Assembly (NCBI RefSeq): GCF_001316105.1
Contig: NZ_BBCP01000001.1
Coordinates: 124,001-188,000, forward strand
DNA: 64,000 nt
Source of the DNA: Thermogymnomonas acidicola JCM 13583
GTDB taxonomy: Archaea; Thermoplasmatota; Thermoplasmata; Thermoplasmatales; Thermoplasmataceae
Direction of reading: 5' to 3'
Shown piece by piece: positions 39,443-49,900 of this stretch. The notes under the pieces are model-generated. The model searched no databases. It saw only the letters and a list, made by a program, of their open reading frames with translations, and was not told where the DNA came from. Numbering within the stretch: position 1 is the first letter of the stretch; the number at the start of each line of letters is the position of its first letter. Made by a program: the position numbers and the translations under genes.

Positions 39443-41132
39443 TCTCCACCTCCTTCCACCTGCACCTTCCGTATATTATGTCCGCCTTTCCTCCCCAGGG
39501 TGGCGTCATGGGCAGGCACTCCTCCTCCCTGTCTGTCCTTACCTCGAGAACGTAGGGCCCCCCCCTGTAGGCCAGCATCTCTCTGAGGGCATCCTCCATC
39601 TCTGAGGGCCTCTCAACCGTGCTGGACTGGACGCCGAAGCCCTCCGCTATCTTTGCGAAATTGGGCGCCTTGCTGTAGTCCGCGGCGTATATGACGTTAC
39701 CGTAGAAGTGGGCCTGGAACTGCCTTATCATGCCGAGGCTTGCATTGTTCATCACAACCGCTTTCACAGCCACATCTTCCTCAACAGCAGTGGCCAGTTC
39801 CGACACGGTCATCATGAAGCCGCCGTCTCCTATGAGGGCGACCACTGGCTTGTCCGGCCTCCCTATCTTTGCCCCCTATGGCTGCAGGCAGTGCGTAGCC
39901 CATGGTGCCCATGCCTCCGGACGTTATGAACTTCCGGGTTCCCCCCCTGGCCTCGAAGTAGTGCGCAGCGAACATCTGGTGCTGCCCCACATCGGCCACG
40001 AGTATCGCGTCCTCCGGGAGCACTGAGTTCATTGCGTGTATGAGTTTCTGCGGCTTCATCGGCTCACTCATGAAGTTGAAGTCACACCTGCAGAACTCCC
40101 TGACCTTCCTGACCTCCTGTACCCATGCCTCCCTCCTCTCGTTCTCTCCCACGTACTTCAGGAACTCCCTCAGGAAGTCCACTATGTCTGCCCTGATGCC
40201 TATGACGTCCTTCTTCCTCTTGCCTATCTCCGCCTCGTCATTGACCACATGCACCACGGTCCTTGAGGGTATGAACTCGTCCATCTTCGCTGTCGTCCTG
40301 TCACTGAACCTGGCCCCCCCAGGGCCATCACGAAGTCAGACCTGTTCAGCACGTACCTGGAAGAGCCTCTGCCGTGTATCCCGGTTATGCCCAGGGCCAG
40401 TTCGTAGTCCTCGGGCACCGCCCCCCCTTCCCCCCCATGACAGTCGTGACCACCGGTGCGCCGATCCTCCTGGAGAGCTCCAGGATGAGTTCCCTGCAGC
40501 CCTCAGCCTTGGCACCGCCTCCAGCAAGGATCACGGGCCTCTGGGATGACCTGAGAGCGCCCACAGCCTCCGAGACGTCTGGCACCTCCGGGAACTTTGC
40601 ACCTTCGTACCTGTACGCTGTGTACTCCACCTGTGACATGGATATGTCGCTGGGTATGTCAACGGCAACCGGCCCCCCCTGCGACCTGACATGGCCGTGG
40701 CGTACGCCTTCCTCAGTGTTGGCACCAGGTCCTCTGGCCTCTTCACCTTGTAGTTGGCCTTCGTCACGGGTATCATCACGTCAAAGACGTCTGCTCCTGG
40801 AATGCGTCTGTCCCAAGCGCCTTCGTCCCCCCCACCTGCCCGGTTATTGCCACCACCGGTATGCTGTCCATGTACGCTGTGCCCAGGCCTGTTACCAGGT
40901 TCGTTGCCCCCCCGGGCCCGGATGTGGCTATGCAGAAGCCTGCCCTTCCGGTCACCCTTGCGTAACCGTCGGCCATGTGGGCGGCACCCTGTTCCGTCCT
41001 GGTCAGGTGGTGCCTGACCCTGGAACCGGCCAGCGACTGGTATATGGCAAGGTTTGCACCCCCGGGTATCCCGAAGAGGTGGCCCGCACCCACGTCCTCC
41101 ATGAATCTCACAACAGCCTCAGACCCTCTCAT
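39414..41132 (-). CDS. ilvB: Acetolactate synthase large subunit
   Basis: ThDP- and FAD-dependent enzyme opening branched-chain synthesis. About 570 residues: [13 protein letters not shown], the catalytic Glu in [55 protein letters not shown], and ThDP motif [20 protein letters not shown] with NNASLGMI. Frame breaks near 40790, 40672, 40425, 40312 and 39872. ATG 41132 follows an AGGAGG ribosome site at 41138-41143 and a leader hairpin, unusual in this window where most starts look leaderless. Confidence 0.93.
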
Positions 41133-41137
41133 ATCAA

Positions 41138-41143
41138 CCTCCT
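41138..41143 (-). promoter_or_regulatory. Ribosome binding site of ilvB
   Basis: AGGAGG on the minus strand, 5 nt before ATG 41132. It shares two bases with the foot of the leader hairpin at 41142-41166. Confidence 0.6.
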
Positions 41144-41166
41144 GAAACCAGCCACAGCTGGTTCAG
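41142..41166 (-). promoter_or_regulatory. Leader hairpin of ilvB
   Basis: Perfect 7-bp stem AACCAGC/GCTGGTT (41146-41152 and 41157-41163) with a CACA loop, extended by CTG/CAG with one bulged A. It abuts the AGGAGG ribosome site of ilvB; a TATA-like CATTATTATCT lies near 41172-41182. Position suggests translational or operator control. Confidence 0.45.
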
Positions 41167-41320
41167 TGTAAGATAATAATGACTGCAGCGACAACAACAC
41201 TGTCGTCACACACCAACACAGGAGCTGCAGCCATGCTGATCAGTGGCAGGCAATGATTATATTTAATATTTTCTGCCGCTTTCCTATGAAAAAATTCCAT
41301 ATGTAAAGCGTTATTTGACA

Positions 41321-41330
41321 TATTTTTTAA
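41321..41330 (+). promoter_or_regulatory. TATA box for the glycosylase-like gene
   Basis: TATTTTTTAA, 23-32 nt before ATG 41353. Confidence 0.55.
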
Positions 41331-41352
41331 TCAATGTGGGATATAGCAGTGT

Positions 41353-41736
41353 ATGCGGATGTGGATGGTGAACCCAGTTTACATGTGTGACAGGCACCTG
41401 CTCGGGGGGGAACACGTGGAAATCCACATGCTCGTGTCGTCAATAGGGATGGGAAGAAACATAGGCGGCTTCCTTGAGAGGAAACTAGTTGACCCGTCTT
41501 CTGCACTGAGGCGCCATGAGGAGATCGTTGGGGGGGAAATGCTAAAGAGGGGGGGCTTCAGGCACACATCCCCCCTTGAGGGGGGGGTGGAACGGATCCA
41601 GCACCTGCTGGTCTCAAATCCGCTGGATGCCGAAGCCAACCTCACCGAACTGTTATCCAGGTGCCAACGCTGCAGGCAGAGGTACCGGGAGGTCAGAAGT
41701 CTATGCCCCCCCTCCGGGCAGGCACACCGGCCCTGA
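41353..41736 (+). CDS. Pyrimidine dimer DNA glycosylase-like protein
   Basis: About 127 residues. MRMWMVNPVYMCDRHLLGGEH followed by EIHMLVSSI resembles the archaeal/viral pyrimidine-dimer glycosylase (endonuclease V-type) family, which has a DxHLxAEYRELPR-like N-terminus. RRHEEIVGGEMLKRGGFRH continues the pattern. Helical throughout, no membrane segment. Extra Gly from G7/G8 tracts occur at LGGEH, VGGEM, RGGF and EGGV. The 3' end overlaps the opposite-strand cobalamin gene by 44 nt, so the last residues are uncertain. Function by family resemblance only. Confidence 0.6.
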   Translation: MRMWMVNPVYMCDRHLLGGEHVEIHMLVSSIGMGRNIGGFLERKLVDPSSALRRHEEIVGGEMLKRGGFRHTSPLEGGVERIQHLLVSNPLDAEANLTELLSRCQRCRQRYREVRSLCPPSGQAHRP

Positions 41737-42306
41737 AAGGGTGCTTTACCTCCACCATCTCCGTCACCAGGTCAGCCCTCTCCATTATCCTCTCCGGCAT
41801 CTTCCTCCCTGTCATCACGAGTTCCGTGTTCGGGGGGGCTTTTCGTCGATCATCTTAATGACCTGGTCCTCGTCTACCAGGCCATAATAGATGGCAACGT
41901 TGACCTCGTCCAGTATGACAACGTCCCAGCGGCACGAGAGCATCTCCTCTTCCGCTTTCCTGAACGCCTCCTGGGCCAGGTTCCTGTACTCTGGCGGGGG
42001 CTGGCCCCCCTCGGGCAGACCTTGACGTTTGCAACCCTCCCGTTGTTTCCCTTCCTGTACTCGTCTTCCCAGACGATGAAGTAGGGCATGCCCACGTATT
42101 CGAGCCTTATCAGCTCCCCGAGGTTGTTCACGCCCCCCCTGTTCTCCCCCCCGTAGGTGCCCAGCTTCATAAACTGCAGTATGTAGACGTGCATACCCCA
42201 CCCGGCCGCTCTCAGGGCCAGGCCAAACGAGGCAGTGGTCTTTCCCTTCCCGTTGCCAGTGTATACTTCTACCAGCCCCTGGTTAGCCTCAAAGGAACAC
42301 CTCCAT
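41693..42306 (-). CDS. cobO: Cob(I)yrinic acid a,c-diamide adenosyltransferase
   Basis: CobA/CobO/BtuR enzyme adding the adenosyl group to cobalamin precursors. Walker-type VYTGNGKGKTTASFGLALRAAG near the N-terminus, VYILQFMKLGTYG, DVVILDEVNVAIYYG and a C-terminal ARRGGIDF (family GIEF/GIDY). About 190 residues. ATG 42306 reads MEVFL and then needs one T removed from CCTTTGAGG to enter EANQGLVEVYTG. Breaks also near 42010 and 41840. Its ATG overlaps the divergent nep1 ATG. Confidence 0.85.
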
Positions 42307-43048
42307 GTATATCCGCAACGCAGAGTTAACGCTATCTGATCCCATGTTTTTCTACTCCCTCCCAATACACGTGGGAATGCTCAACGTAGTGATAGCTGAT
42401 GCGGAGCTCGAGCTGATCCCCGGGGGGGAGATGCTGGATGACTACCAGGTGAGGAAGTACGCGAAGAAGAGGAAGAAGCCTGCAGCGGAGGTGCTCCTCG
42501 ATTCTAACTTCCTGCACGGTGCCATAGAGAGGCACTTTCCCGGCGGCTCCACCAGGATGGGGAGGCCAGACATCTTCTACATACTCCTGCAGGTCCTGCA
42601 GGAATCGATCCTGAACAAGAGGGGGGGACTCCTCAGGGTTTACATCCACACGAAGCACAACAAAGTCATACACATCGCACCGCAGACAAGGGTACCGAAG
42701 TCATACAACAGGTTCGTCGGCCTCATGGAAGACCTCTTCAAGAAGCAGGAGATACAGAGCGGCCAGGAGAAACTGCTCACCTTGAAAGATGCCGATCTCT
42801 TCTCCCTCCTGGACGACCTCGGGAAAGAGGTCGTGCTCCTATCGCCGAGGGGGGGCAGGCCATCTAAGCCGGAGGACATAATCAGAGAAGACATGTCACT
42901 GGTCATAGGCGGCTTCGCTGAAGGGGACTTCCAGACGGATGTCTATTCACGTTACAGTGCGCACTCGATCTTTCCAGACGAGCTGACGATATGGTCGGTG
43001 GCATCCGAGATTGTCGTCAGGTACGAGTGCATGTTCGGCCCACTGTGA
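42305..43048 (+). CDS. nep1: rRNA pseudouridine methyltransferase Nep1
   Basis: SPOUT-class methyltransferase acting on a pseudouridine of 16S rRNA helix 35 during small-subunit assembly. LLDSNFLHGAIERHFPGG, MGRPDIFYILLQVLQESILNK, RVYIHTKHNKVIHIAPQTRVP and YNRFVGLMEDLFKK are diagnostic. 247 residues, intact, with G7 tracts in frame (NKRGGLLRVY, SPRGGRPS; family NKxGxLxVY). ATG 42305 has no leader space because the cobO start is on the same bases. Confidence 0.9.
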   Translation: MYIRNAELTLSDPMFFYSLPIHVGMLNVVIADAELELIPGGEMLDDYQVRKYAKKRKKPAAEVLLDSNFLHGAIERHFPGGSTRMGRPDIFYILLQVLQESILNKRGGLLRVYIHTKHNKVIHIAPQTRVPKSYNRFVGLMEDLFKKQEIQSGQEKLLTLKDADLFSLLDDLGKEVVLLSPRGGRPSKPEDIIREDMSLVIGGFAEGDFQTDVYSRYSAHSIFPDELTIWSVASEIVVRYECMFGPL

Positions 43049-43147
43049 CGGTTTACGACTCCCGCCTTCGCAAAGTGTTCACGCTGATTCAGAAAATGTA
43101 AGACGCACTCCGGCAACGTTTTTGCACTCCACTGCATCGTCAGGTAC

Positions 43148-43330
43148 ATGCGCGGGTACAGTGAGTGTGAGGCTGCATGCTGGGACTACGGGGGGGCTGA
43201 CAGCGCCCCCCCATTCTACTCGTGCCTGGATGCCTGTGAGAGGGGTGAGCCAATTGTACGGCCAACCTTTGTGGTGGCACGGCCGGACAAGGGGAACCGC
43301 ACAGGGAACAGGGAAAGGTTGGTAAAATAA
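43148..43330 (+). CDS. Small twin-CX3C protein (hypothetical)
   Basis: 60 residues, not recognised. MRGYSECEAACWDYGG and FYSCLDACERGE place four Cys as CX3C-x14-CX3C, a pattern able to bind one zinc or form two disulfides in a helical hairpin. A basic C-terminal tail (RPDKGNRTGNRERLVK) suggests nucleic acid binding. Both a G7 and a C7 tract stay in frame, as in real genes here. It sits 36 nt before uS15. Could still be a chance frame. Confidence 0.45.
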   Translation: MRGYSECEAACWDYGGADSAPPFYSCLDACERGEPIVRPTFVVARPDKGNRTGNRERLVK

Positions 43331-43340
43331 CAATAAATAC
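43331..43340 (+). promoter_or_regulatory. TATA box for uS15
   Basis: CAATAAATAC, 27-36 nt before ATG 43367; it lies just past the stop of the small Cys protein. Confidence 0.6.
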
Positions 43341-43366
43341 AAGGAAAAGATAACGGAAAAGTCACT

Positions 43367-43807
43367 ATGGCACGATTGCATACCAGAAAGAGGGGGGGTA
43401 AGTCGGGTTCAAAGAGAGTCTATACGGAAACAAGGCCATCATGGGTGCAGATGAGCGACCAGGAGGTGGTGGACACCATAAGGAACCTCAGGTCACAGGG
43501 CATGAGCTATTCTATGATTGGCATCACCCTCAGGGACCAGTACGGGATTCCGTCCACCAGGACAGTCATGCGCAAGAAGCTGGGCAAGATAATCCAGGAG
43601 CTGGGCATGGCGCCCCAGGTGCCCGAGGACCTCATGAACCTCATAGAGAGGTACAGGAACATAACCAAGCATGTGGAGATGAACAAGAACGACCTGGACA
43701 ACAAGAGGAGACAGGCACTGCTCATGTCAAAGATCCTGAGGCTCGTGAAGTACTACAAGAGGGAGGGCTACCTTTCAGAGGAGTGGAACCTCAGCAAGGT
43801 TCTTTAG
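43367..43807 (+). CDS. rpsO: Small ribosomal subunit protein uS15
   Basis: 146 residues, the long archaeal form. MARLHTRKRGGKSGSKR start (relatives MARMHxRxxGKSGSxRP, so one extra Gly from the G7 at 43392-43398), GMSYSMIGITLRDQYGIPS, and C-terminal KRRQALLMSKILRLVKYYKR-like helix with the terminal WNLSKVL. rpsO followed by a DHH/RecJ-like gene is a common archaeal pairing. Confidence 0.95.
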   Translation: MARLHTRKRGGKSGSKRVYTETRPSWVQMSDQEVVDTIRNLRSQGMSYSMIGITLRDQYGIPSTRTVMRKKLGKIIQELGMAPQVPEDLMNLIERYRNITKHVEMNKNDLDNKRRQALLMSKILRLVKYYKREGYLSEEWNLSKVL

Positions 43808-43816
43808 GGTCACCGG

Positions 43817-45195
43817 ATGAGCGTAGGCTTCATACCCCCCCAGACCTCCTGAATGCCCTCAAGAAGGCTGCGGCTGAGGTCAGGGCGCACGATACGGTGC
43901 GTGTTCTGGGCCACTATGACGGCGACGGCACAAGCGCGGTCATAATCCTCACGCGGGCCTCGAGAGGGAGGGCATAAGGTACCAGGCGGGCTTCATAAAG
44001 GAGCTCGATGCAGAGAATTTCAGGAAGAGGATGATGGAGGCCCCCCCGACCTTTTCACCATAGTTGTGGACGCAGGCTCTGACCAGCTGCGGTTTGTTCC
44101 GGACATGGAGAACGTCCTGGTCCTTGACCACCACTTCTACAACAGGGCAACGGTTAAGGGGGGGATGAACATAAATGCAAGGGACTTCGGCATAGACGGA
44201 ACCAGGGGGGGAGCCTGCGGAGCCACCATGGCCTTTGCCTTTTCCCTTGCCATGTCCGAGGAGAACTCGGACAGCTTCCCCCTTCATGCTCTCAGGTGCC
44301 ATTGCGGACAAGCAGGACATAGGCGGCTTCACAGGCCTCAACAGGGCCATAATAGAAGCACTGGGCCAAACTACAGGAGTATCAGGGGCCCAAACCTTGA
44401 GGGAGAGACGCTCGCGGAGGCCATAGCGTTCTCCACGGATCCGTTCTTCAGGGACCTGTCAGGTTCCATGGAGAGGACTGAGGAGTTCCTTAGGGGGGGG
44501 ATAGGCCTGGACCCTGCAAGGAGGCTTGCCGAACTCACAGAGGACGAGAAGGCACAGGCGATCAATGCCCTCGCTGCCTGGCTCATATCGCAGGGTGCCG
44601 GGAGCGAGGCTATCAGGTACACCGAGACGGATCTCTACATCTTCGACCAGTACGGCCTTTCATCCAAGGACATATCTGGCATAATAGACGGAAACGCCAA
44701 GGTGGGCAGAAACGGCGTCCCGGTGCAGTTCTTCCTGGGTGATGAGGGTGTCAGGCAGGAGATGCTGGCCAACTGGAAAACGTACAAGGGCAAGCTAATA
44801 GACTACGCCTACAGGGCCTCCAAGGAGATATTCGAGGAACAGAACGTGAGGTACTTCTACGCGCCCGAATCAGAGATGGCAGGCTCCATAGCTGGCCTCC
44901 TGACCCTCTATGTGCTCCCGCAGGACAAGCCGCTGATTGGCTTCAACGTCGGCGATGGCACCACAAAGGTGTCATCGAGGGCCTCCAGGAGGCTAGTCGA
45001 GAGGGGCCTGAACCTATCCACTGTGATGGCAGAGGCCTCCAGGGAGGTAGGGGGGGGTACAGGAGGGGGGGGCATGACATCGCAGCCGGTGCCTCGATAC
45101 CCAAGGGAAGGGAGAGGCAGTTTGTGGAGATTGTGGGCAGGCTTGTGGGTATCCAGCTGAACGGCAAGGCTGGTCAGGGTGCCAGTGCGGAGTGA
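43817..45195 (+). CDS. DHH/DHHA1 phosphoesterase, archaeal RecJ-like
   Basis: About 458 residues. VLGHYDGDGTSAVIIL, TIVVDAGSD and VLVLDHHFYN are DHH motifs I-III with the metal-binding Asp/His; the C-terminal DHHA1 domain ends GGTGGGHDIAAGASIPKG (family GGHxxAAGA). Archaeal members act as single-strand 5'-3' exonucleases and some bind the replication helicase. Here the neighbour is rpsO. Frame breaks near 43847, 43963, 44045, 44280, 44375 and 45075. ATG 43817 lies 10 nt after the uS15 stop. Confidence 0.88.
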
Positions 45196-45265
45196 CATAC
45201 GCGTCCGGACACGACAAGAAGAACGACAGGCCTCACCCTTCCGGGAGGGGGGGTGTTGGTCAGAA

Positions 45266-45275
45266 AGAATATATG
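45266..45275 (+). promoter_or_regulatory. TATA box for the RNase H-like gene
   Basis: AGAATATATG, 24-33 nt before ATG 45299. Confidence 0.5.
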
Positions 45276-45298
45276 CAATGGTTGAATAAATGAGATGA

Positions 45299-45946
45299 AT
45301 GAGACGGATAGGTATATACACCTCCGATTTCAGGTTTTATCACAATATAATTGTTGAGCTTAAGAAATGGGGCCTCCCTTTTGTGAGCCTTGAGAACCCC
45401 CCCAATGACATACCTCCCGATGTTGCCGTCGTTCTCACTTCTGAAACGGATGTTGAAACCTTTCCCGTGCAGGTCAGGGATTCGAGGCCGGATAGTGCTG
45501 TCAGGAAGGCCATCCCGTACCTGCTCAACAAGACACACTTCAAGAGGATAACGGTCGGCATAGACCCTGGGCCATACCCGGGCCTTGCTGTTATGGGTGA
45601 GAGCATACTCCTTGAGGCGACCGAGTGCCCGTCCATCCAGAGCCTCAGGGTGCAGCTGGAGAGTATAGTGAGCAGCTACTCTTACAGGGAAATAGTCATA
45701 AATGTCGGGAACGGAGACCTGCCAAACAGGGCCGAGATCACCTCTATGCTGGAGAGGATGGGCCTTGACTTCAGGATAGTGGACGAGAGGAAGACCAGCG
45801 TGCCGCACAAGATGCATGATAACGCCCTTTCCGCAGCCAGGATTGCGAGGATAGACGGTGACAGTTACAGCTTCCAGGAGATAAAGGGCGTGAGGAAGAG
45901 GGACCTCATAGAGGTGGAGTTCAAGACACTGAAAAAGTCGATCTAG
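45299..45946 (+). CDS. Conserved archaeal protein with RNase H-like (RuvC-like) core
   Basis: 215 residues, intact. The middle part KRITVGIDPGPYPGLAVMG has the first strand and Asp-x-Gly pattern of RuvC/YqgF-type RNase H folds, with VINVGNGD and IVDERKTS...HDNALSAARIA at the positions of later strands and the acidic C-terminal helix. The N-terminal 75 residues (MRRIGIYTSDFRFYHNI) form a separate small domain. Nuclease or resolvase activity is inferred from fold resemblance only. Confidence 0.55.
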   Translation: MRRIGIYTSDFRFYHNIIVELKKWGLPFVSLENPPNDIPPDVAVVLTSETDVETFPVQVRDSRPDSAVRKAIPYLLNKTHFKRITVGIDPGPYPGLAVMGESILLEATECPSIQSLRVQLESIVSSYSYREIVINVGNGDLPNRAEITSMLERMGLDFRIVDERKTSVPHKMHDNALSAARIARIDGDSYSFQEIKGVRKRDLIEVEFKTLKKSI

Positions 45947-46138
45947 GTGGACCAATTCAGGGCCTGAATAACTGGCCACATTTCCCCCCCAGTGGATCGC
46001 TTGGGGGCACTGAAACCGCATCATTCTCTTGCTTCCCCCCCCTGTGTGGAATTCCGTTACACCACGCTCTTCACAACCGAGCCGAAAGTGGTGTGGTACC
46101 GTCCTCATGCCCTCCTTGAGATCCCCCCTGGGTCGGAC

Positions 46139-46931
46139 TCACCTCTTCCACTTTGGCCTGCCGCCGGGCGTCTGGGGGGGCCTCCTCCTGGATGTCGCCA
46201 CCACTATCATTACCACAGCCACAACGGCAACAACGTAATATATCCAGTCATAGTTCGGCGGCTGCCCGTAATAGAAGGTGGACGTAGCGTAGTCGGTGCT
46301 GCCGTCAACCTTCACCGTGGGGGGGCTGCTCACAACGACCCTGAGTGTGTGCTCCCCCGTCTGCTGGGTGGTATGGCGGGTAAGGTATTATCCAGTCGTA
46401 CCGCACGGTAGTGGTAGAGTCCGGGGAGAGGTTCACGACCTTTGAACCGACCAGGGTGTTGTCCACGTAGAAGTAGACGGTCACGTTGTCTATGGGCACG
46501 TTCTCCGGGTTATTTATCACTGCGTTCAGGACGTATGGCTGCACCACCTGTATGCTGATGGTCGTCGTGTATTTCAGAACGGAGGAGCCGTCACGGGCCC
46601 AGGTCTCTATGTACAGGTACAGCACCCCCCCTCCTGTGTCCGGTGTCTTGACTGGGATCCTGAAGTCCGAGGTGTTTGCACTGCTGTTGTAGTATGTCCC
46701 GGACGGGCTCATGCCTGTGAGGTTCTGGCCGTAGAATATCACCTGCAAGGCGTAGTCCCTGAAGCCCACGGAATCGTTCACCCACACCGTTATGGAGGTG
46801 TTGGTCGCTGAATAGGACGGGGCAGTGACAGAGGCTGTGAAGATGCTGGTTGGAGATGAGGCGTGCGCTGCAGGGATGAGCATGCCCATGGCCATTACGA
46901 TGAGCAACACCGCGATTCCGATCTTCCTCAT
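46139..46931 (-). CDS. Secreted beta-sandwich protein with C-terminal membrane anchor
   Basis: About 264 residues. A signal peptide (IGIAVLLIVMAMGMLIPAAHA), then Ser/Thr/Asn-rich beta-strand repeats with many sequons (NTSITVWVNDS, YNSSANTS, IDNVTVYFY), and a final hydrophobic helix (WIYYVVAVVAVVMIVVA) followed by a basic tail SRRRPP. That tail resembles the end of the giant AglB upstream, with which it overlaps by 4 nt. The frame breaks near 46370 and at the G7 near 46321. Probably an envelope protein made together with AglB. No known family assigned. Confidence 0.6.
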
Positions 46932-49900
46932 GGTCTCCTCCTGTTCCTGTAAACTGCAACACCGATGCCAACTGCCACTATCAGGACTATGGCTATGAGG
47001 CCAGCCTCGAGGTTGATGAACGGGTCACCTGTGTAGTTCGCTATTACATTCGGCCCGGTCGGGTACGGGGGGGGTACCTGGTAGCTTACTCCGGGCATGG
47101 CAGTGTACACGGTCACGCTCTTCGTTATGTTGTATGTTGTGTTTGTGAACGTCACAGGCACGCTGACCGGCGCTGTTACGTTGGAGGTGGGCGTGAGGAG
47201 GACGTATAGTGTCATGTTGACGCCGAAGCCAGGTAAACATGGTGAACCGCAGTACCGTTGGCGTAGGTGAGGGTGGCGTTCCAGTGCGTGAAGTTGAGGC
47301 CGCTCTGGTTCCCTATGGACGGCGTCAGCAGTATGCCGGTGTCACCCGTGTTGTTGATGTACACTGGCAGTTTTAGGGCCTTTCCGTCCGGTATGCCCGG
47401 CACAGAGGTTGAGAGCGATATGCCAGGCACCTGTGTTACGTTAACTGTGAGGTCAACGGTGGAGTTGCCAGACGAGTACCTCACGGATACAGGCACCTCC
47501 TCTGTGCCGCTCTGAACCGGCTTCACCATGCGGAGCTGTGCGCTCAGGTTGACCGTTGCACCGACCGGTAGGTATATGGAGCTCCTGTTGAAGGCGGCCA
47601 CCCATGAGCTGCTGGCACTTGAAAGGTTAACAGTGGCGTTGAAGTTTCCTGCATTGCTCAGCTGGAACTTAACCTCAACAGAACCGAGGAGCGTCACGTT
47701 GGGTACCTGGGTCTGCTTCACTATGAATGATGCCACGGGCTCTTCCACGAGAGTCAACTGCACATACGTTGTCCCTGCTACGCTCTGCGTAACGTTTGTG
47801 CCGAACGTTATTGTCTCATTTATGCCGTTTATAACCGTGTGCTTCGATATGGATGAGGAGAACGAGTAATTGCCGTAAGGCAGCACGAAGTATGTGAAGG
47901 GCGTGACGTTCATGCTGGCGCCGTTCGAGCTCACGGTGACGTTCTGGTGGAGCAGCTGGCTTCCAAGGTTCTCCGACACGTAAACTCTGCCCGCTTTCTG
48001 GAGCGTGATGACCAGGTCTTCGCTCTTCTGGAATGGCCCAACAGTGAACGAACCGAAGTATGCATAAGAGCCGCTGGCGTCCGTCACATAGATGCCGTAG
48101 TCCCCGGAGGTCAGGTTAACGCTGAACGCCCCGGAAACGCCTGTGGATGTTGCCGCAACTTTTGAGCCGTTCTCGCCTGTTATGACCACACTGGAGAGAG
48201 CGGCCGGTGACCCACCGACGTAGGCTTTGCCTGTAACCTGGGTGTAGAAAGGCACTGCGTGCACACTCACTCTCACTGTCTCATTCGCCACCAGGCTCAC
48301 GCTTGCACTGCCGCTCAGTGTGAAGGACCCGGTGGTGTTCGAGACCCTTGAATTGAACTGGATACTGTAGGACCCATATGGCAGCAGTATGCTGCTGTTC
48401 GATGTCACAATGATTGCCATGCCGTTCCTTATGGTGTAGTTGCCGCTAGCCGAGGCAGAGTTGTTGAGGCCGAGAACGTATGAGGGCTCCATAGCTGGCC
48501 TCACTGTCACGTTCCGGTCAACATACAGTACCGTTATGTTGCTCTTGGTCCCGTTCTCGGAGTACACTGTGTAGTAACCTGGCACCAGGTTGTGTCCGCT
48601 CACAACGCTCCCGTTCGAGCTGAATATCTCGTAGTGCGGCGCATCAACAGTCAGTGTGGAGAGTGGCTGCAACACCTCGCTGACCGATGCGTTCTGGTTG
48701 AAGGGAACAACGATGGTGGGAACGCTCACGCTCGCACCGTACTCCGGTGAACTTATCTCCACTGAGTAAACCCCGGGCATCACGTAAACATTTGCAGTGC
48801 CGTTCGCCAGCGTTCCCGTGAATGACCTCACACCTGACAGGGTAACGGTGCCGTTGGCCCAGCTTCCCATGGAGGTCATGACATGCATTGAGACATCCTT
48901 CATCAGGGGGCTCCGCCCCTATGTAAGTTGAGTTTGTGCCGGATGGAGCAGAGGAGACCACATAGTATGGGCTCTCATATTCGTATGATGAGGCATTTAT
49001 CCCGTTCGGGAGGTAGAACGTGGCGTACCCCTGCCCACTGACCTCCTGGAACCCAATTGGCTGGCCGTCGAGCTCCGCCACAGCCATTCCGCCGCTCACT
49101 GCGGAACTGCTGCTATAGGAAGACGAAGCATTGCTGTTGTAGATGAAAACAGATTCTGAGTGCGAGCTGGCCAGGCTCATGTTGATGCTGTAGTTGTCCT
49201 GCAGCGAGATTGGCTTCAGTGATGTGTCTACCGTTCCAGAGTGCACACCCTCCGCACTGAGCATGTAGCTTCCCAGGGGGGGCAGGAGGATGCTGTAATA
49301 CCTCGAGGAGGAGTTTCCAGTGGCTCCAATCACTGCCCCGTGGCCTAAGACCTCGTAGGTCCAGTTATAGCTGGAGACACCAGGGTAGTACGAGGAGAGG
49401 GTGACATAGGCAGACGGCTCCAGCACCAGGTGCTCGCTGGCCACTCCGCTGACCTTTACAGTGGTTAAGTTGGACATGTGGCCACTCGTCACATAGATCG
49501 TGTACACGCCGGGCACGACCTGCAGCGAGTATGTTCCGGAGAAGTTAGATGCCGAGCCTACAACCTGCACTCCGTCCTTCAGGACCGTAACGTTGAATAC
49601 CCTAGCGTCTGTCGATACATCTATGCTTGCACTGAGCCTGGGCTCCAGCGTGACCGAGAGCTTTTTGCCCCCCCAGCCGGATACCGTCACGTTCTGCTCA
49701 CTGCTGAACACTCCTGGGCTCGATATGCTGACAGTGTAGTTGCCCGGTGTTACCTCAAAGCCGGCACTCCCGTTCGCGGATGTTCTCTTGACAAGATCGT
49801 GCCCGTTTCCGGAGAGACTCACCGTCAGGCCTCCGTAATCAACGCCGTTCGATTCGGCCTTCACTGTGAGGTTGTCAAGTGCGACGTAAACGTTTGCCTG

